Of a DNA stretch of 23,233 bases, positions 7,060 to 15,215 are shown piece by piece. Both the position numbers and the translations under genes were made by a program. Source of the stretch: Candidatus Latescibacterota bacterium (GTDB taxonomy: Bacteria > Latescibacterota > UBA2968 > UBA8231). Below the pieces are notes generated by a model that saw nothing but the letters and a program-made list of their open reading frames with translations, had not been told where the DNA came from and searched no databases. The stretch lies in contig DPVW01000264.1 in NCBI GenBank assembly GCA_003529325.1, positions 1 to 23,233 of the forward strand, written 5' to 3'. Positions within the stretch are counted from its first letter, which is position 1. The number at the start of each line of letters is the position of its first letter.

Positions 7060-8127
7060 ATGGCCGAACCACTCGAGGTCAATCTCGACATCGTACCCAC
7101 GTCGCGCTTCCAGATTATCGACGTGGCACCTCGGGTTCGTGCCCAGGTAGGGGACGCGCTGTCCGACTATCGCCGTGTCCTGTATTGTTCACATCACACC
7201 ACTGCGGGGTACCTCGAACAGGGCATGTGCGCCAAACTGGGGCACAGTCGCAACCAACTAGACCCCTTTTTTCGCTTTTTGCAGCGTCTGTTCCCACAGA
7301 ATGCGGGGTATCAGCACGACCTCATGCACCTGCGGGAGGAGTTGAGCGAGCAGCAGAAAGAGGTCGAGCCTGTCAATGCCGACTCACACCTGACATTCAT
7401 GGGCGGGGGGTTGAGAAATTGCGTTACCTATCTCAACCACCCCGACGAGCCGGTCTATTTCATCGAACTCGATGGTGTATTCAAGGATATCCAGCGTCAG
7501 CGGCGCACCACCGTATTGGCGTATCAGGCGGAAGAGATCGTTCATCGCCAGCGTCTGCAGGTACCTGTTCCCTCCGATCACACCATCGATTCACATAATC
7601 TCAAGGACCCCCGCTTTGGGTTGTTCGAGCAGTTCGAAGGTTGGCTCGATCGCTTTGGCATCGACAAGGGGCGTATCGAATTGCGCCTGGCGCCCGAAGA
7701 GCGCGACGCAGGGCTGACGGTGAACGAATACGAGACGTTGCTGATCCGCGATGATCTGCCCGAAGCGCTACGCGATCCGTTGGCCTACATGGTGGCGCGG
7801 GGTCGCAATCTGGCACGACATCCGGAGACCATTCCAGGCAAGACGCGAGACTATGCAACGTATGACCTGATCCACCTCTACAATGAATTTCTCGAACACC
7901 TGCCCTTTGGCCGTTCCGTCGTCGACCGTATCATGTCCGTCCTGTCGACACCGGCGTATCGGATTTTGCGTCTCAAACGTTCGGTGAGCATGCTCGTTTC
8001 CTCCAGTGCCGAATCGGGACCCAATCGAATCGTCTCGGGCACATATCAGACACCGATCCTGGTACAACATCACAAGCCCAAAAAAGGTGTCCGCACAATC
8101 GATGTAACGTTACGCTCCTTCCAGTAG
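7060..8127 (+). CDS. Tandem divergent YjbQ/UPF0047-like protein
   Basis: The product has 355 residues, against about 130-140 for a single YjbQ. The N-terminal part (about 1-155) has CSHHTTAGYLEQG (43-55, like the family Q-H-T-[ST]-A), GYQHD (H86), NADSHLTFMGGGL (H110) and YFIELDGV...RRTTV, in family order. The C-terminal part (about 185-355) aligns again by eye: FEQFEGWLDRFGIDKGRIEL, then AGLTVNEYE (218-226, like the family A-S-L-T-x-N-E), IRDDLPE, and near the end VSGTYQTPILV, like the family G-T-W-Q-x-I. The first half lacks N-E-N and the second lacks the histidines. YjbQ proteins are poorly understood; E. coli YjbQ has been reported to have weak thiamine-phosphate synthase activity. No function is assigned here. 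The gene stands alone, with a weak ribosome site before ATG 7060. Confidence 0.75.
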   Translation: MAEPLEVNLDIVPTSRFQIIDVAPRVRAQVGDALSDYRRVLYCSHHTTAGYLEQGMCAKLGHSRNQLDPFFRFLQRLFPQNAGYQHDLMHLREELSEQQKEVEPVNADSHLTFMGGGLRNCVTYLNHPDEPVYFIELDGVFKDIQRQRRTTVLAYQAEEIVHRQRLQVPVPSDHTIDSHNLKDPRFGLFEQFEGWLDRFGIDKGRIELRLAPEERDAGLTVNEYETLLIRDDLPEALRDPLAYMVARGRNLARHPETIPGKTRDYATYDLIHLYNEFLEHLPFGRSVVDRIMSVLSTPAYRILRLKRSVSMLVSSSAESGPNRIVSGTYQTPILVQHHKPKKGVRTIDVTLRSFQ

Positions 8128-8143
8128 GGTACCCTTTCGTAAG

Positions 8144-8190
8144 AATGGCCCGGCGACCGGCTACGCGCCGAGTACCGGGCCGTTGCCATT
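8144..8190 (+). promoter_or_regulatory. Nested inverted repeats in the leader of the phosphohexomutase gene
   Basis: In the 83-base gap before ATG 8211, GGCCCGG (8147-8153) is complementary to CCGGGCC (8175-8181), with an inner CGGC (8158-8161)/GCCG (8167-8170). An alternative pairing, AATGGC (8144-8149) with GCCATT (8185-8190), uses some of the same bases, so the two are mutually exclusive. There is no T-run, so a simple terminator is unlikely. A function is not shown. Confidence 0.35.
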
Positions 8191-8210
8191 TCCCTGAGAG
8201 CTCACGCAAC

Positions 8211-9551
8211 ATGCACGTCGATCCGACGATCTTCAAAGCCTACGACATTCGTGGTATCTACCCCGAGCAACTCGACGAAGAGACGGGGCGAGCCGTGGGT
8301 CGCGCCTTCGCGAGCTTTCTGCTACCGGAGCGGGTCGTCGTCGGCCGGGACATGCGGCTATCCAGTCCATCGGTCAGCGCCGCCCTCATCGAGGGCCTGC
8401 GGCAACAACGGGCGGATGTTCTCGATCTGGGCATGGTCAGCACGGATCAATACTACTACGCCTGTGCCACCCTCGGGTTGCCGGGGGTCATGGTGACGGC
8501 CTCGCACAACCCGGCCCAGTATTGCGGCTTCAAGATGGTGCGCGACATGCCCTATCTGCTGTCCGGGGACGAAGGTATCCAGGATCTGCGTCGCTTGATC
8601 GAAGCCGAGGACTTTCGTTCCGCCCGTGGCACCGGCACAATCGAGCCGCGCGATGTCAGCGATGGTTTCGTCGACAAGGTGTTGGACATGGTCGATGCAA
8701 CGCGCTTGCGTCGTCTCAAGGTTGTGGCGGATACCGGCAATGGCATGGTCGGTCCCAGCCTGACACGCGTCTATGATCGTTTGCCCGTGGATCTGGTGGG
8801 CATGTATCTGGATCCTGACGGATCGTTGCCCAATCACGGTCTCGATCCGATGAAACCGGAGAACCGCGCCGAACTCGAGGCACGGGTTGTCTCTGAAGAG
8901 GCAGACGTGGGTTTTGCCTTCGACGGCGATGGCGACCGTTTCTTTGCCATCGACGACCGTGGACAATTCGTACCGGGTGATTTTCTCACGGCCTTGATGG
9001 CGCAATACCTCATCGAACGCGAGCCTGGAGCGACGATCATCTACGACGTACGCTGTTCGTGGGCGGTGCGTGACCTCGTCGAGGCGGCAGGAGGTGTGGC
9101 GCTGCAGGAACGGGTGGGTCACTCCTTCCTCAAGCCAAGGCTGTTGTCTGAAGAGGGTGTGTTCGCCGGCGAGTTGTCCGGTCATTATTACTTCCGCGAT
9201 TTCTTTGGTGCAGACTCCGGCCTCGTGCCGTCGCTGATCCTGCTGCAGATGATGTCGGAGCGGGGTCAGACCATGTCGCAACTGCTGTCACCGCTGGAGT
9301 CCCGTTACTTTCTCTCAGGGGAGATCAACTCTCGCGTCGATGACCCGAGTGCCAAGATCGAGGCGATCGCCGCCCGCTATGGCGATGGGCAGATCGAGCG
9401 TGTTGACGGGATCTCGGTGAGCTTCGCCGATTGGCACTTCAACGTGCGAGCCTCCAACACCGAGCCGCTGTTGCGACTCAATCTCGAAGGCAGAACCCGG
9501 CAACGAATGGAACACCAGCGGGACGAGGTGCTCGCCGTGATCCGGACTTGA
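8211..9551 (+). CDS. Phosphomannomutase/phosphoglucomutase (alpha-D-phosphohexomutase family)
   Basis: The product has 446 residues, usual for AlgC/ManB-type enzymes, which convert hexose-6-phosphate to hexose-1-phosphate for sugar-nucleotide synthesis. Features are FKAYDIRGIYPEQL at the N-terminus, the phosphoserine loop TASHNPAQYCGFKM (S98), the magnesium loop FDGDGDRFFAID (238-243), the sugar-recognition loop GELSGHYYFRD, and RASNTEPLLRLN in the phosphate-binding domain. ATG 8211 fits the family N-terminus, with GAGAG about ten bases upstream; an in-frame ATG at 8145 would start within the leader inverted repeat and adds 22 untypical residues. The stop overlaps a TTG start of the flippase. 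It likely supplies Man-1-P or Glc-1-P for this locus. Confidence 0.93.
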   Translation: MHVDPTIFKAYDIRGIYPEQLDEETGRAVGRAFASFLLPERVVVGRDMRLSSPSVSAALIEGLRQQRADVLDLGMVSTDQYYYACATLGLPGVMVTASHNPAQYCGFKMVRDMPYLLSGDEGIQDLRRLIEAEDFRSARGTGTIEPRDVSDGFVDKVLDMVDATRLRRLKVVADTGNGMVGPSLTRVYDRLPVDLVGMYLDPDGSLPNHGLDPMKPENRAELEARVVSEEADVGFAFDGDGDRFFAIDDRGQFVPGDFLTALMAQYLIEREPGATIIYDVRCSWAVRDLVEAAGGVALQERVGHSFLKPRLLSEEGVFAGELSGHYYFRDFFGADSGLVPSLILLQMMSERGQTMSQLLSPLESRYFLSGEINSRVDDPSAKIEAIAARYGDGQIERVDGISVSFADWHFNVRASNTEPLLRLNLEGRTRQRMEHQRDEVLAVIRT

Positions 9552-10768
9552 GTTTTCTGCGCGGCTTCTCGGTGAATGCCGTCGCCGGCGGCTTGACCTT
9601 CCTGCTGGCCTTCGCCAATCAGGCATTCATCGCCCGCTTTCTGGGAGCGCATGGCCTCGGGCGGTTGACGATGGCGGCAACGACTGTGACCATCATTGGC
9701 ATGGTGCTGGGTGAATGGCTGGCGCGGGGCAATGGCTTCTTCAGCGGTCGGGATCCGGGGGCGGTAGGATCTGTATGGCACAACACGGTTGGTTACAGTC
9801 TGGCCGTACTCTGCGTCTTGATGGCAGCGGCGTGGGGCATGTCCGTCGTCGCCGGTGATTTTCTGTCAAAAGGGCAAACATTGTTGTTGGCGGCGATGGC
9901 GACTGCCGTGGTCGCGCAAAAAGGCTTCTCTGGAATTCTGCAGGGATGTGATCGGCTGACCGCTTTCGCTTTGATCCCATTGCTGTTCGTCAGCACGTAT
10001 CTGGTGGGCAATGGCATCGGCCTCGGTTGGCTGCAATCGGGGCTGACGGGGGTTCTTGTCGCGTGGCTGTGTGGTGCGTCCCTTGCGGCTTTGCTAGCAG
10101 CCGGACTGAGCCGCGCCGTAGGCTCCGTCGATGGCAAGCTGCTGCGTTCGACGGCCATTGTGGGCGGTCGTGGGGCCCTGTCGGCGACCCTGATCTACCT
10201 GCTGTTTCGCAGTGATGTTTTTCTCGTCGAGCACTACCTGGGTGCGGAGACACTGGGGGTTTATACCATCGCCATTTTTGTAGCTGAAATGATGCAGAGA
10301 GGACCAAACATCGCTGGTGCCGTGCTCTTGCCCAAGGTGCTGCGTGGTATCGACGACAACCACGTCATGAGTCTCGTCGTCAGCCGCTGGGTCCTGCTCT
10401 TCAGTCTGCTGTGCGCCTTCGGCGTCATCGTCATCGGCGGTCCGCTGATCGGCTGGATTTTCGGAGCCACCTTCGCCGCGGCCCATCTGCCTCTCATGTG
10501 GATGTTGCCCGGGTTGGTCGCTTCCGGTTTCGGCTCCGTGCTCAATACCAAACTCGCCGGCCAGGGCTACCCACCGGTGACGATGTGGGCCCCCGGTATG
10601 GCATTGGCGGCGAATGTGGCACTTAATCTAGTGCTGATACCGCAGTTCGGCCTCGTCGGCGCGGCGTTGTCGACGTCCATCGCCTATGGCCTGTGGGCGG
10701 TCCTCGTCACCATCGCCTATCACCGCATCACCGGTCTGGCGTGGCGCCGGTTTCTACGTTCTTCATGA
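9548..10768 (+). CDS. Wzx-type oligosaccharide flippase
   Basis: The product has about 406 residues, nearly all hydrophobic, with roughly twelve predicted membrane helices. The N-terminus FLRGFSVNAVAGGLTFLLAF and FIARFLGAHGLGRLTMA follow the pattern of the polysaccharide-synthesis/MATE-like exporters (Wzx), which move undecaprenyl-diphosphate-linked repeat units across the inner membrane. The frame is open back to 9431 inside the mutase gene, but membrane sequence begins just after TTG 9548, whose bases overlap the mutase stop as TTGA; I chose it on position, since no clear ribosome site is seen. It is coupled to the polymerase by ATGA. Substrate specificity cannot be predicted. Confidence 0.85.
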   Translation: MSFLRGFSVNAVAGGLTFLLAFANQAFIARFLGAHGLGRLTMAATTVTIIGMVLGEWLARGNGFFSGRDPGAVGSVWHNTVGYSLAVLCVLMAAAWGMSVVAGDFLSKGQTLLLAAMATAVVAQKGFSGILQGCDRLTAFALIPLLFVSTYLVGNGIGLGWLQSGLTGVLVAWLCGASLAALLAAGLSRAVGSVDGKLLRSTAIVGGRGALSATLIYLLFRSDVFLVEHYLGAETLGVYTIAIFVAEMMQRGPNIAGAVLLPKVLRGIDDNHVMSLVVSRWVLLFSLLCAFGVIVIGGPLIGWIFGATFAAAHLPLMWMLPGLVASGFGSVLNTKLAGQGYPPVTMWAPGMALAANVALNLVLIPQFGLVGAALSTSIAYGLWAVLVTIAYHRITGLAWRRFLRSS

Positions 10769-12219
10769 CAAGTCTGCCATCCATCCCCCAACGTCAGCTA
10801 CCACCGACTCTCGACCGCGGGTTGTTCCTCCTGTTCGTGGTCCTGCAGGTCGGCGTCGTCTTCGCCGCCCTGTTTCTGCCGTCGAAGTTGCTCAGCGCCG
10901 CCGCCCTCGGTCTGGGTGCCGGCGTATATCTGGTGGCCGTACTCATCTGGCCATGGGTCATCGTTCCCGCCGTGGTCGTCACCACCGCGCTCGACATCAC
11001 GGGACAGCTGATCAAGGAGACGGGCATCGGCATCCCGGTCACCGGATTTCACCTGTCCCTGATGCTGATGTCGATCGGCATCTTCACCAACACTTGTCTG
11101 CGACGCCGATTCACTTTTCCCGCCTTTGAACTCAGGGGGCCGCTGGTTCTGCTGTGGGGGGTCATGGCCTTTTCCCTCACCTACACGCCGGCCCTGGCGG
11201 AGGGCACCGTCGGAGTCATGCGGACGCTGGCATTGATCGCCTTCCTCTACGGCACGCAGATCATGATCGACTCGCGGCAGGCGGTGAACATCGTCGTCAT
11301 CTCCATGGGGACGTCGATGATCGGTGCTGCCATTCTGGCGGTGGCGCAGATCATGACGGAAAAGTTCTATCTGCCTGCCAGTTTCGTCATCGCCGTCGGC
11401 GCCAATGCACCACGGGCGACGGGCACGTTCCACAATCCCAACACCTTCGGCACCTTCCTGATGTGCGGTGTCGTATTTCTCTTCGCCTTGCTCGTCAACC
11501 ACCGATTCCGCAGGTGGCCTGCCATCTATCTGCTGGCATCCCTCGTGGCTGCCGGTGCGGGTCTGGTGACGACCTTCAGTCGCGCCAACTGGGTCGCCGC
11601 CGCCGTCGGCATCGTGGCCGCGCTGATCTATGCACGCAAACTGCGGTATCTGCTGTGGGTCGGCCTCAGCGGTGTGGCGATCATCGTCGCCGTAAAAGAG
11701 TTCGTCCCTTTCGCCGACCACATCTTTCAGCGTTTCGTCTCCATTTTCACGCTGCTCACCGACTTCGGTGCTGTCGGTCGCGAGTCGGGATCGGCGCGGC
11801 TCTATTTCATCATTGCGGGCCTCGAGATGTGGCTCGACCATCCGATCCTCGGGGTCGGCTGGCGTGCCTTTCCACTGCTGTTCGATGCGTATAAACCGGT
11901 CGGTTTCCCCATGTGGGTGCCGACGAAAGAGTCGCATACGCTGGCGGCCAACATGCTGGCAGAACTCGGTCTGGTAGGCTTCACGGCGTCGGCGTGGATC
12001 GTCTGGCGTGTGTTTGCACGCGGCATGGGAGCGGTGCGGCAGACCACCGACTCGTATCTGCGTGCCGTGCTCGTGGCATTGTTGTGCGTCTTCCTGGCCT
12101 TCCAGGTGAGTCTGTCGGCGACGGCGGACTTCAGTAACAATTTCCTCTGGTTCTTTACGGGGATGATCTTCGCCGTCATCCACCTCAGTGAGCGCGAGAC
12201 GGCCGCCGCCTCTGCCTGA
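10765..12219 (+). CDS. O-antigen ligase/polymerase family membrane protein (Wzy_C domain)
   Basis: The product has 484 residues with about ten to twelve membrane helices. The Wzy_C/O-antigen ligase region is shown by ATGTFHNPNTFGTFLM (about residue 216 on), FSRANWVAAAVG, a large periplasmic-type loop with GSARLYFIIAGLEMW, and HPILGVGWRAFP (about 358-370) ending with SHTLAANMLAELGLVGF. Members either polymerise repeat units (Wzy) or ligate glycans to lipid A (WaaL) or to proteins. Sitting directly after the flippase and overlapping it by ATGA, it is most likely the polymerase of this locus; that choice rests on context. A G-rich tail of the leader region is not present, so expression depends on coupling. 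Confidence 0.87.
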   Translation: MTSLPSIPQRQLPPTLDRGLFLLFVVLQVGVVFAALFLPSKLLSAAALGLGAGVYLVAVLIWPWVIVPAVVVTTALDITGQLIKETGIGIPVTGFHLSLMLMSIGIFTNTCLRRRFTFPAFELRGPLVLLWGVMAFSLTYTPALAEGTVGVMRTLALIAFLYGTQIMIDSRQAVNIVVISMGTSMIGAAILAVAQIMTEKFYLPASFVIAVGANAPRATGTFHNPNTFGTFLMCGVVFLFALLVNHRFRRWPAIYLLASLVAAGAGLVTTFSRANWVAAAVGIVAALIYARKLRYLLWVGLSGVAIIVAVKEFVPFADHIFQRFVSIFTLLTDFGAVGRESGSARLYFIIAGLEMWLDHPILGVGWRAFPLLFDAYKPVGFPMWVPTKESHTLAANMLAELGLVGFTASAWIVWRVFARGMGAVRQTTDSYLRAVLVALLCVFLAFQVSLSATADFSNNFLWFFTGMIFAVIHLSERETAAASA

Positions 12220-12231
12220 GGCAATGGTTGC

Positions 12232-13407
12232 GTGATGGACGTCCTCGTCGCCTCGCATCTGTACCCCAGTGCCCTGTCCAGGATCTCGGGGAACTTCGTC
12301 CATAACCAGACCCGCTTTCTCGCCGAATTGTGCGAGCCCCGCGTGGTCGCACCGATTCCCTGGTTTCCATTGCCAGGATTTGGCCGCTGGAGCCGTTTCC
12401 GTGGCCTGCCGGTGCAAGAGACAATGGATGGCATCGACGTGCGTCGGCCTCCCTACCTGACCTTGCCACGACGTCTGTTGCTGGGCCGCGCCTGGCCATC
12501 CTATCTGCGAGCCCTGGAGTCTCGCATCGACAGTGTGCCTGACGTCATCCACGCGCACGTCGCCTACCCCGACGGCAGGGCCTGCATCGAATATGGCCGA
12601 CGTGTGGGTCGGCCTGTGGTGGTCACCGTTCACGGACATGACCTGAAGGATCTGGCGGTGAATCGGGCATCGTGGCGAACGTGGGTGCAGCAGGCGCTGA
12701 CTGGCGCCGACGCCGTCATCGCCGTCAGTGGTGAACTTGCGGGTCGGGCCCGAGAACTCGGCGTCACCGACGAGCGGCTGGCGCAGATCCCCAACGGAGT
12801 CGACTGCGATCTATTCCAGCCTGCGGCGCGCACACCGGGAGAGGGGGGTTGGCGTCTGGTCTACAGTGGCCGCTACGATCCGGCGAAAGGGTTGGATGAA
12901 TTGTTGCAGGCTATGGCTGGTCTGCGTGCCGAGGGCCGTGACGTTTATCTCGATCTCGTCGGCGGGGGTGCAACAGACTTGAGCAATCATTTTCCAGCAA
13001 GGGCTGCGCAACTCGGGGTCAGCGATCGAGTGCGTTTTATCGATGAAGTCGACTGGAAACAGATGCCCGCCCTTTTCAGGGCGGCTGATATTTTCGTTCT
13101 ACCCTCCTATTCAGAGGGTTTGCCCCTGTCTTTGCTGGAGGCTTTTGCCTGCGGCTTGCCGGTGGTGACGACCCGGTGTGGCGGACCGGAGGAAGTGGTC
13201 GACCCATCAGTGGGCCGCCTCGTCGAGCCTCGCGATGTCCCAGGTCTGCAGGCAGCCTTGGCGGCGACCCTGGACGACTACGGCAGTTATGACCGCAACC
13301 ATATTCGTCGCTATGCGGAACAGCAATTCGACTACCGCGCCGTTGCCGGACGGATTCACCAGGTATATGAAGCGGTCTGCACCGGTGGATCCCTGACAAT
13401 TTCTTGA
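12232..13407 (+). CDS. GT4 family glycosyltransferase (EPS type)
   Basis: The product has about 391 residues with a GT-B fold. N-terminal features are VASHLYPSALSRISGNFVHN (binding loop of WcaL/GT4-type enzymes) and HAHVAYPDGRA, then VVTVHGHDL and VIAVSGELAGRA. The C-terminal domain has LAQIPNGVDCDLFQP, VYSGRYDPAKGLDELL, and FVLPSYSEGLPLSLLEAFACG with the E-x7-E pair around residues 295-303, which binds the nucleotide sugar. Start is GTG 12232 or ATG 12235; GAGG at 12218-12221 is spaced better for GTG. It follows the polymerase after 12 bases. It retains all catalytic motifs, unlike the GT4 at 2825. Donor and linkage are unknown. Confidence 0.9.
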   Translation: MMDVLVASHLYPSALSRISGNFVHNQTRFLAELCEPRVVAPIPWFPLPGFGRWSRFRGLPVQETMDGIDVRRPPYLTLPRRLLLGRAWPSYLRALESRIDSVPDVIHAHVAYPDGRACIEYGRRVGRPVVVTVHGHDLKDLAVNRASWRTWVQQALTGADAVIAVSGELAGRARELGVTDERLAQIPNGVDCDLFQPAARTPGEGGWRLVYSGRYDPAKGLDELLQAMAGLRAEGRDVYLDLVGGGATDLSNHFPARAAQLGVSDRVRFIDEVDWKQMPALFRAADIFVLPSYSEGLPLSLLEAFACGLPVVTTRCGGPEEVVDPSVGRLVEPRDVPGLQAALAATLDDYGSYDRNHIRRYAEQQFDYRAVAGRIHQVYEAVCTGGSLTIS

Positions 13408-13490
13408 CGATGTCGGGACCGGCCGCGTTATTGTGAGAATTGCCATAATCCTGTCAAATACAACCACTTCCCGCGATTTCTGACCCCCAC
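13408..13490 (+). promoter_or_regulatory. AT-richer 83-base gap, possible internal promoter region
   Basis: This is the only sizeable break in the second polysaccharide block. It contains CATAAT (13444-13449, five of six to a -10) and an imperfect dyad TTATTG/CCATAA (13428-13448). No good -35 lies at the correct distance, and there is no clear ribosome site before ATG 13491. A promoter is possible but weakly supported. Confidence 0.22.
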
Positions 13491-15215
13491 ATGAGCACCG
13501 ACACGCCGGTCCTTCTGGGCATTTATGACGGCCACAATGCATCAGCGGGCGTCTATATAGGAGACCGTCTTGTGTCTCTGGTTCAGGAAGAGCGGCTCGT
13601 GCGTGTCAAAAACCATTATGGACCACCGCAGCTGGCAGTCGCTGAGGCCCTGCGCCTGGCTGCCGTCTCACAGGCTGAGGTGGACCGGGTCTGCTGTGGT
13701 GCTCACTTCGTGTCCAAACCCAGGGGACCACGGTGGGCGACACAGAGCTTTGATGCCCGCTATCGTGGGGGGGTGTCGCAGACAGCACGACGGCACGTCA
13801 CCGGCATTTCCGCCTACCGCAGACGGCGTGCTCGCAAGCGCATGGAAGAGCGCACGGCGGTGATTGCGGCATGGGGATTCGCGCCAGAGAAAGTGACGTA
13901 TTTCGATCACCACGAAGATCATGCGGCGACGGCATATCACGGACTGCGGCGCGATGACGAGCCATATCTCATCCTCACCCTCGATGGCGGCGGCGATGGC
14001 CTTTGTGCGTCGGTCTGGATCGGTCGCGATGGGGAGCTGGAATGTCTCGAGAGGGTGAGCCGGGAGGACAGCCTCGGCGAACTGTACGCCGTAACGACAC
14101 ACTTGCTTGGCTTTACCCCTCTCGAGCACGAATACAAGCTGATGGGCATGGCGGCGTACGCCGATCCCAAGTATGCCGAACCGGCGGCGCGGGTGTATGA
14201 GGGGTATCTTGGTTTTGATCCGGCGCGACCCATGCGCTTTCAGCGGCGCGTCAGGGAGCCGATCTCCGACGTCGGGCCGCGACTCGAGAGGGATCTGGCA
14301 CGCCTTCGCTTCGACTCGATCTGTGCAGGCCTGCAACTGTTCACGGAGCGTATCCTGTGCGAATGGGTGCAACGCTGCGTACAACAAACCGGCATCGGTC
14401 GTGTGCTGGCCGCCGGTGGTGTATTCATGAATGTGAAGGCCAACAAAGCCGTGTCCGAACTGGGCCAGATCGAATATTTCGAGGCCTTCCCCTCCTGTGG
14501 GGATGAGTCTCTGTCCATCGGTGCCTGTTATCTCGAGGCGAAAGCTCTCGGCGTGAACCCGGCGCCGATCGAACACTGTTACCTGGGCAACGACCTGTCC
14601 ATGCAGGAATGCCAACAGGCGGTCGCCGATGCGGGCGATCAGGTGACCGTCGAGGAACCGGTGGATATGGCCGACCGCGTCGCTCAGATCCTGGCCGATG
14701 GCGAGATCGTCGCCCGTGCCGCCGGTCCCATGGAGTTTGGCGCGCGGGCCCTGGGAAATCGTTCCATTCTTGCCGATCCGCGGAACCAGGACGTGGTGCG
14801 AGTCATCAATCGGATGATCAAGAAGCGCGATTTCTGGATGCCCTTCGCACCAGTGGTGCTGCGGCGCCAGTCTGCGGCATATTTCAGCAACCCCAAGGAC
14901 CTGCCCTCGCCGTACATGATGAACACCTTCGACTCAACAGATCGCCGCGACGGATTCATGGCGGCAGTGCACAACGCCGATCTGACGGCACGACCGCAAC
15001 TGGTGGAGGATGGGCAGAATCCGGGATACGAGGCGATCCTGCAATGCTTTGGCGAACGCACTGGACGGCACGTGTTGCTCAATACGTCCTTCAATCTGCA
15101 CGGCTCTCCCGTCGTCTGCTCCGCTGCCGACGCGATGGGAGTGCTCCTCGATTCGGGTCTGCAACGGCTCATCCTCGGGCCGCTGCTGGTGACCAAGCGC
15201 GCGACGACGACGTGA
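13491..15215 (+). CDS. Carbamoyltransferase of the NodU/TobZ family
   Basis: The product has 574 residues with both expected domains. The N-terminal Kae1-like domain has GIYDGHNASAGVYIGD, VQEERLVRVKNHYG, the metal-site cluster FDHHEDHAATAYHG (H140-H145), LTLDGGGDGLCAS (D165-D169) and EHEYKLMGMAAYADP. AAGGVFMNVKANKAVSEL and FPSCGDESLSIGACYLE follow. The C-terminal domain has GPMEFGARALGNRSILADPR and LLNTSFNLHGSPVVCSAADA. Family members make carbamoyl-adenylate from carbamoyl phosphate and ATP and pass the carbamoyl to a sugar hydroxyl, as in Nod factors and tobramycin. In this locus the acceptor is most likely a sugar of the polysaccharide repeat or its nucleotide precursor; this is inferred. 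The stop overlaps the next gene as GTGA. Confidence 0.94.
   Translation: MSTDTPVLLGIYDGHNASAGVYIGDRLVSLVQEERLVRVKNHYGPPQLAVAEALRLAAVSQAEVDRVCCGAHFVSKPRGPRWATQSFDARYRGGVSQTARRHVTGISAYRRRRARKRMEERTAVIAAWGFAPEKVTYFDHHEDHAATAYHGLRRDDEPYLILTLDGGGDGLCASVWIGRDGELECLERVSREDSLGELYAVTTHLLGFTPLEHEYKLMGMAAYADPKYAEPAARVYEGYLGFDPARPMRFQRRVREPISDVGPRLERDLARLRFDSICAGLQLFTERILCEWVQRCVQQTGIGRVLAAGGVFMNVKANKAVSELGQIEYFEAFPSCGDESLSIGACYLEAKALGVNPAPIEHCYLGNDLSMQECQQAVADAGDQVTVEEPVDMADRVAQILADGEIVARAAGPMEFGARALGNRSILADPRNQDVVRVINRMIKKRDFWMPFAPVVLRRQSAAYFSNPKDLPSPYMMNTFDSTDRRDGFMAAVHNADLTARPQLVEDGQNPGYEAILQCFGERTGRHVLLNTSFNLHGSPVVCSAADAMGVLLDSGLQRLILGPLLVTKRATTT

Noticed and set aside
8126..8135. Perfect 10-bp palindrome AGGGTACCCT at the end of the tandem YjbQ-like gene
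   Set aside because: It is too short to form a stable hairpin and has no loop or T-run; likely chance.
8145..8210. In-frame N-terminal extension of the phosphohexomutase from ATG 8145
   Set aside because: The extra residues are arginine-rich and unlike the family, the ATG lies in an inverted repeat, and ATG 8211 matches the usual N-terminus.
10798..12639. A 613-codon open frame on the minus strand
   Set aside because: It lies antisense to the O-antigen ligase family gene and the next glycosyltransferase, its translation is rich in H, R, Q, D and G with no fold-like pattern, and the plus-strand genes are clear. It is a shadow of high-GC coding sequence.
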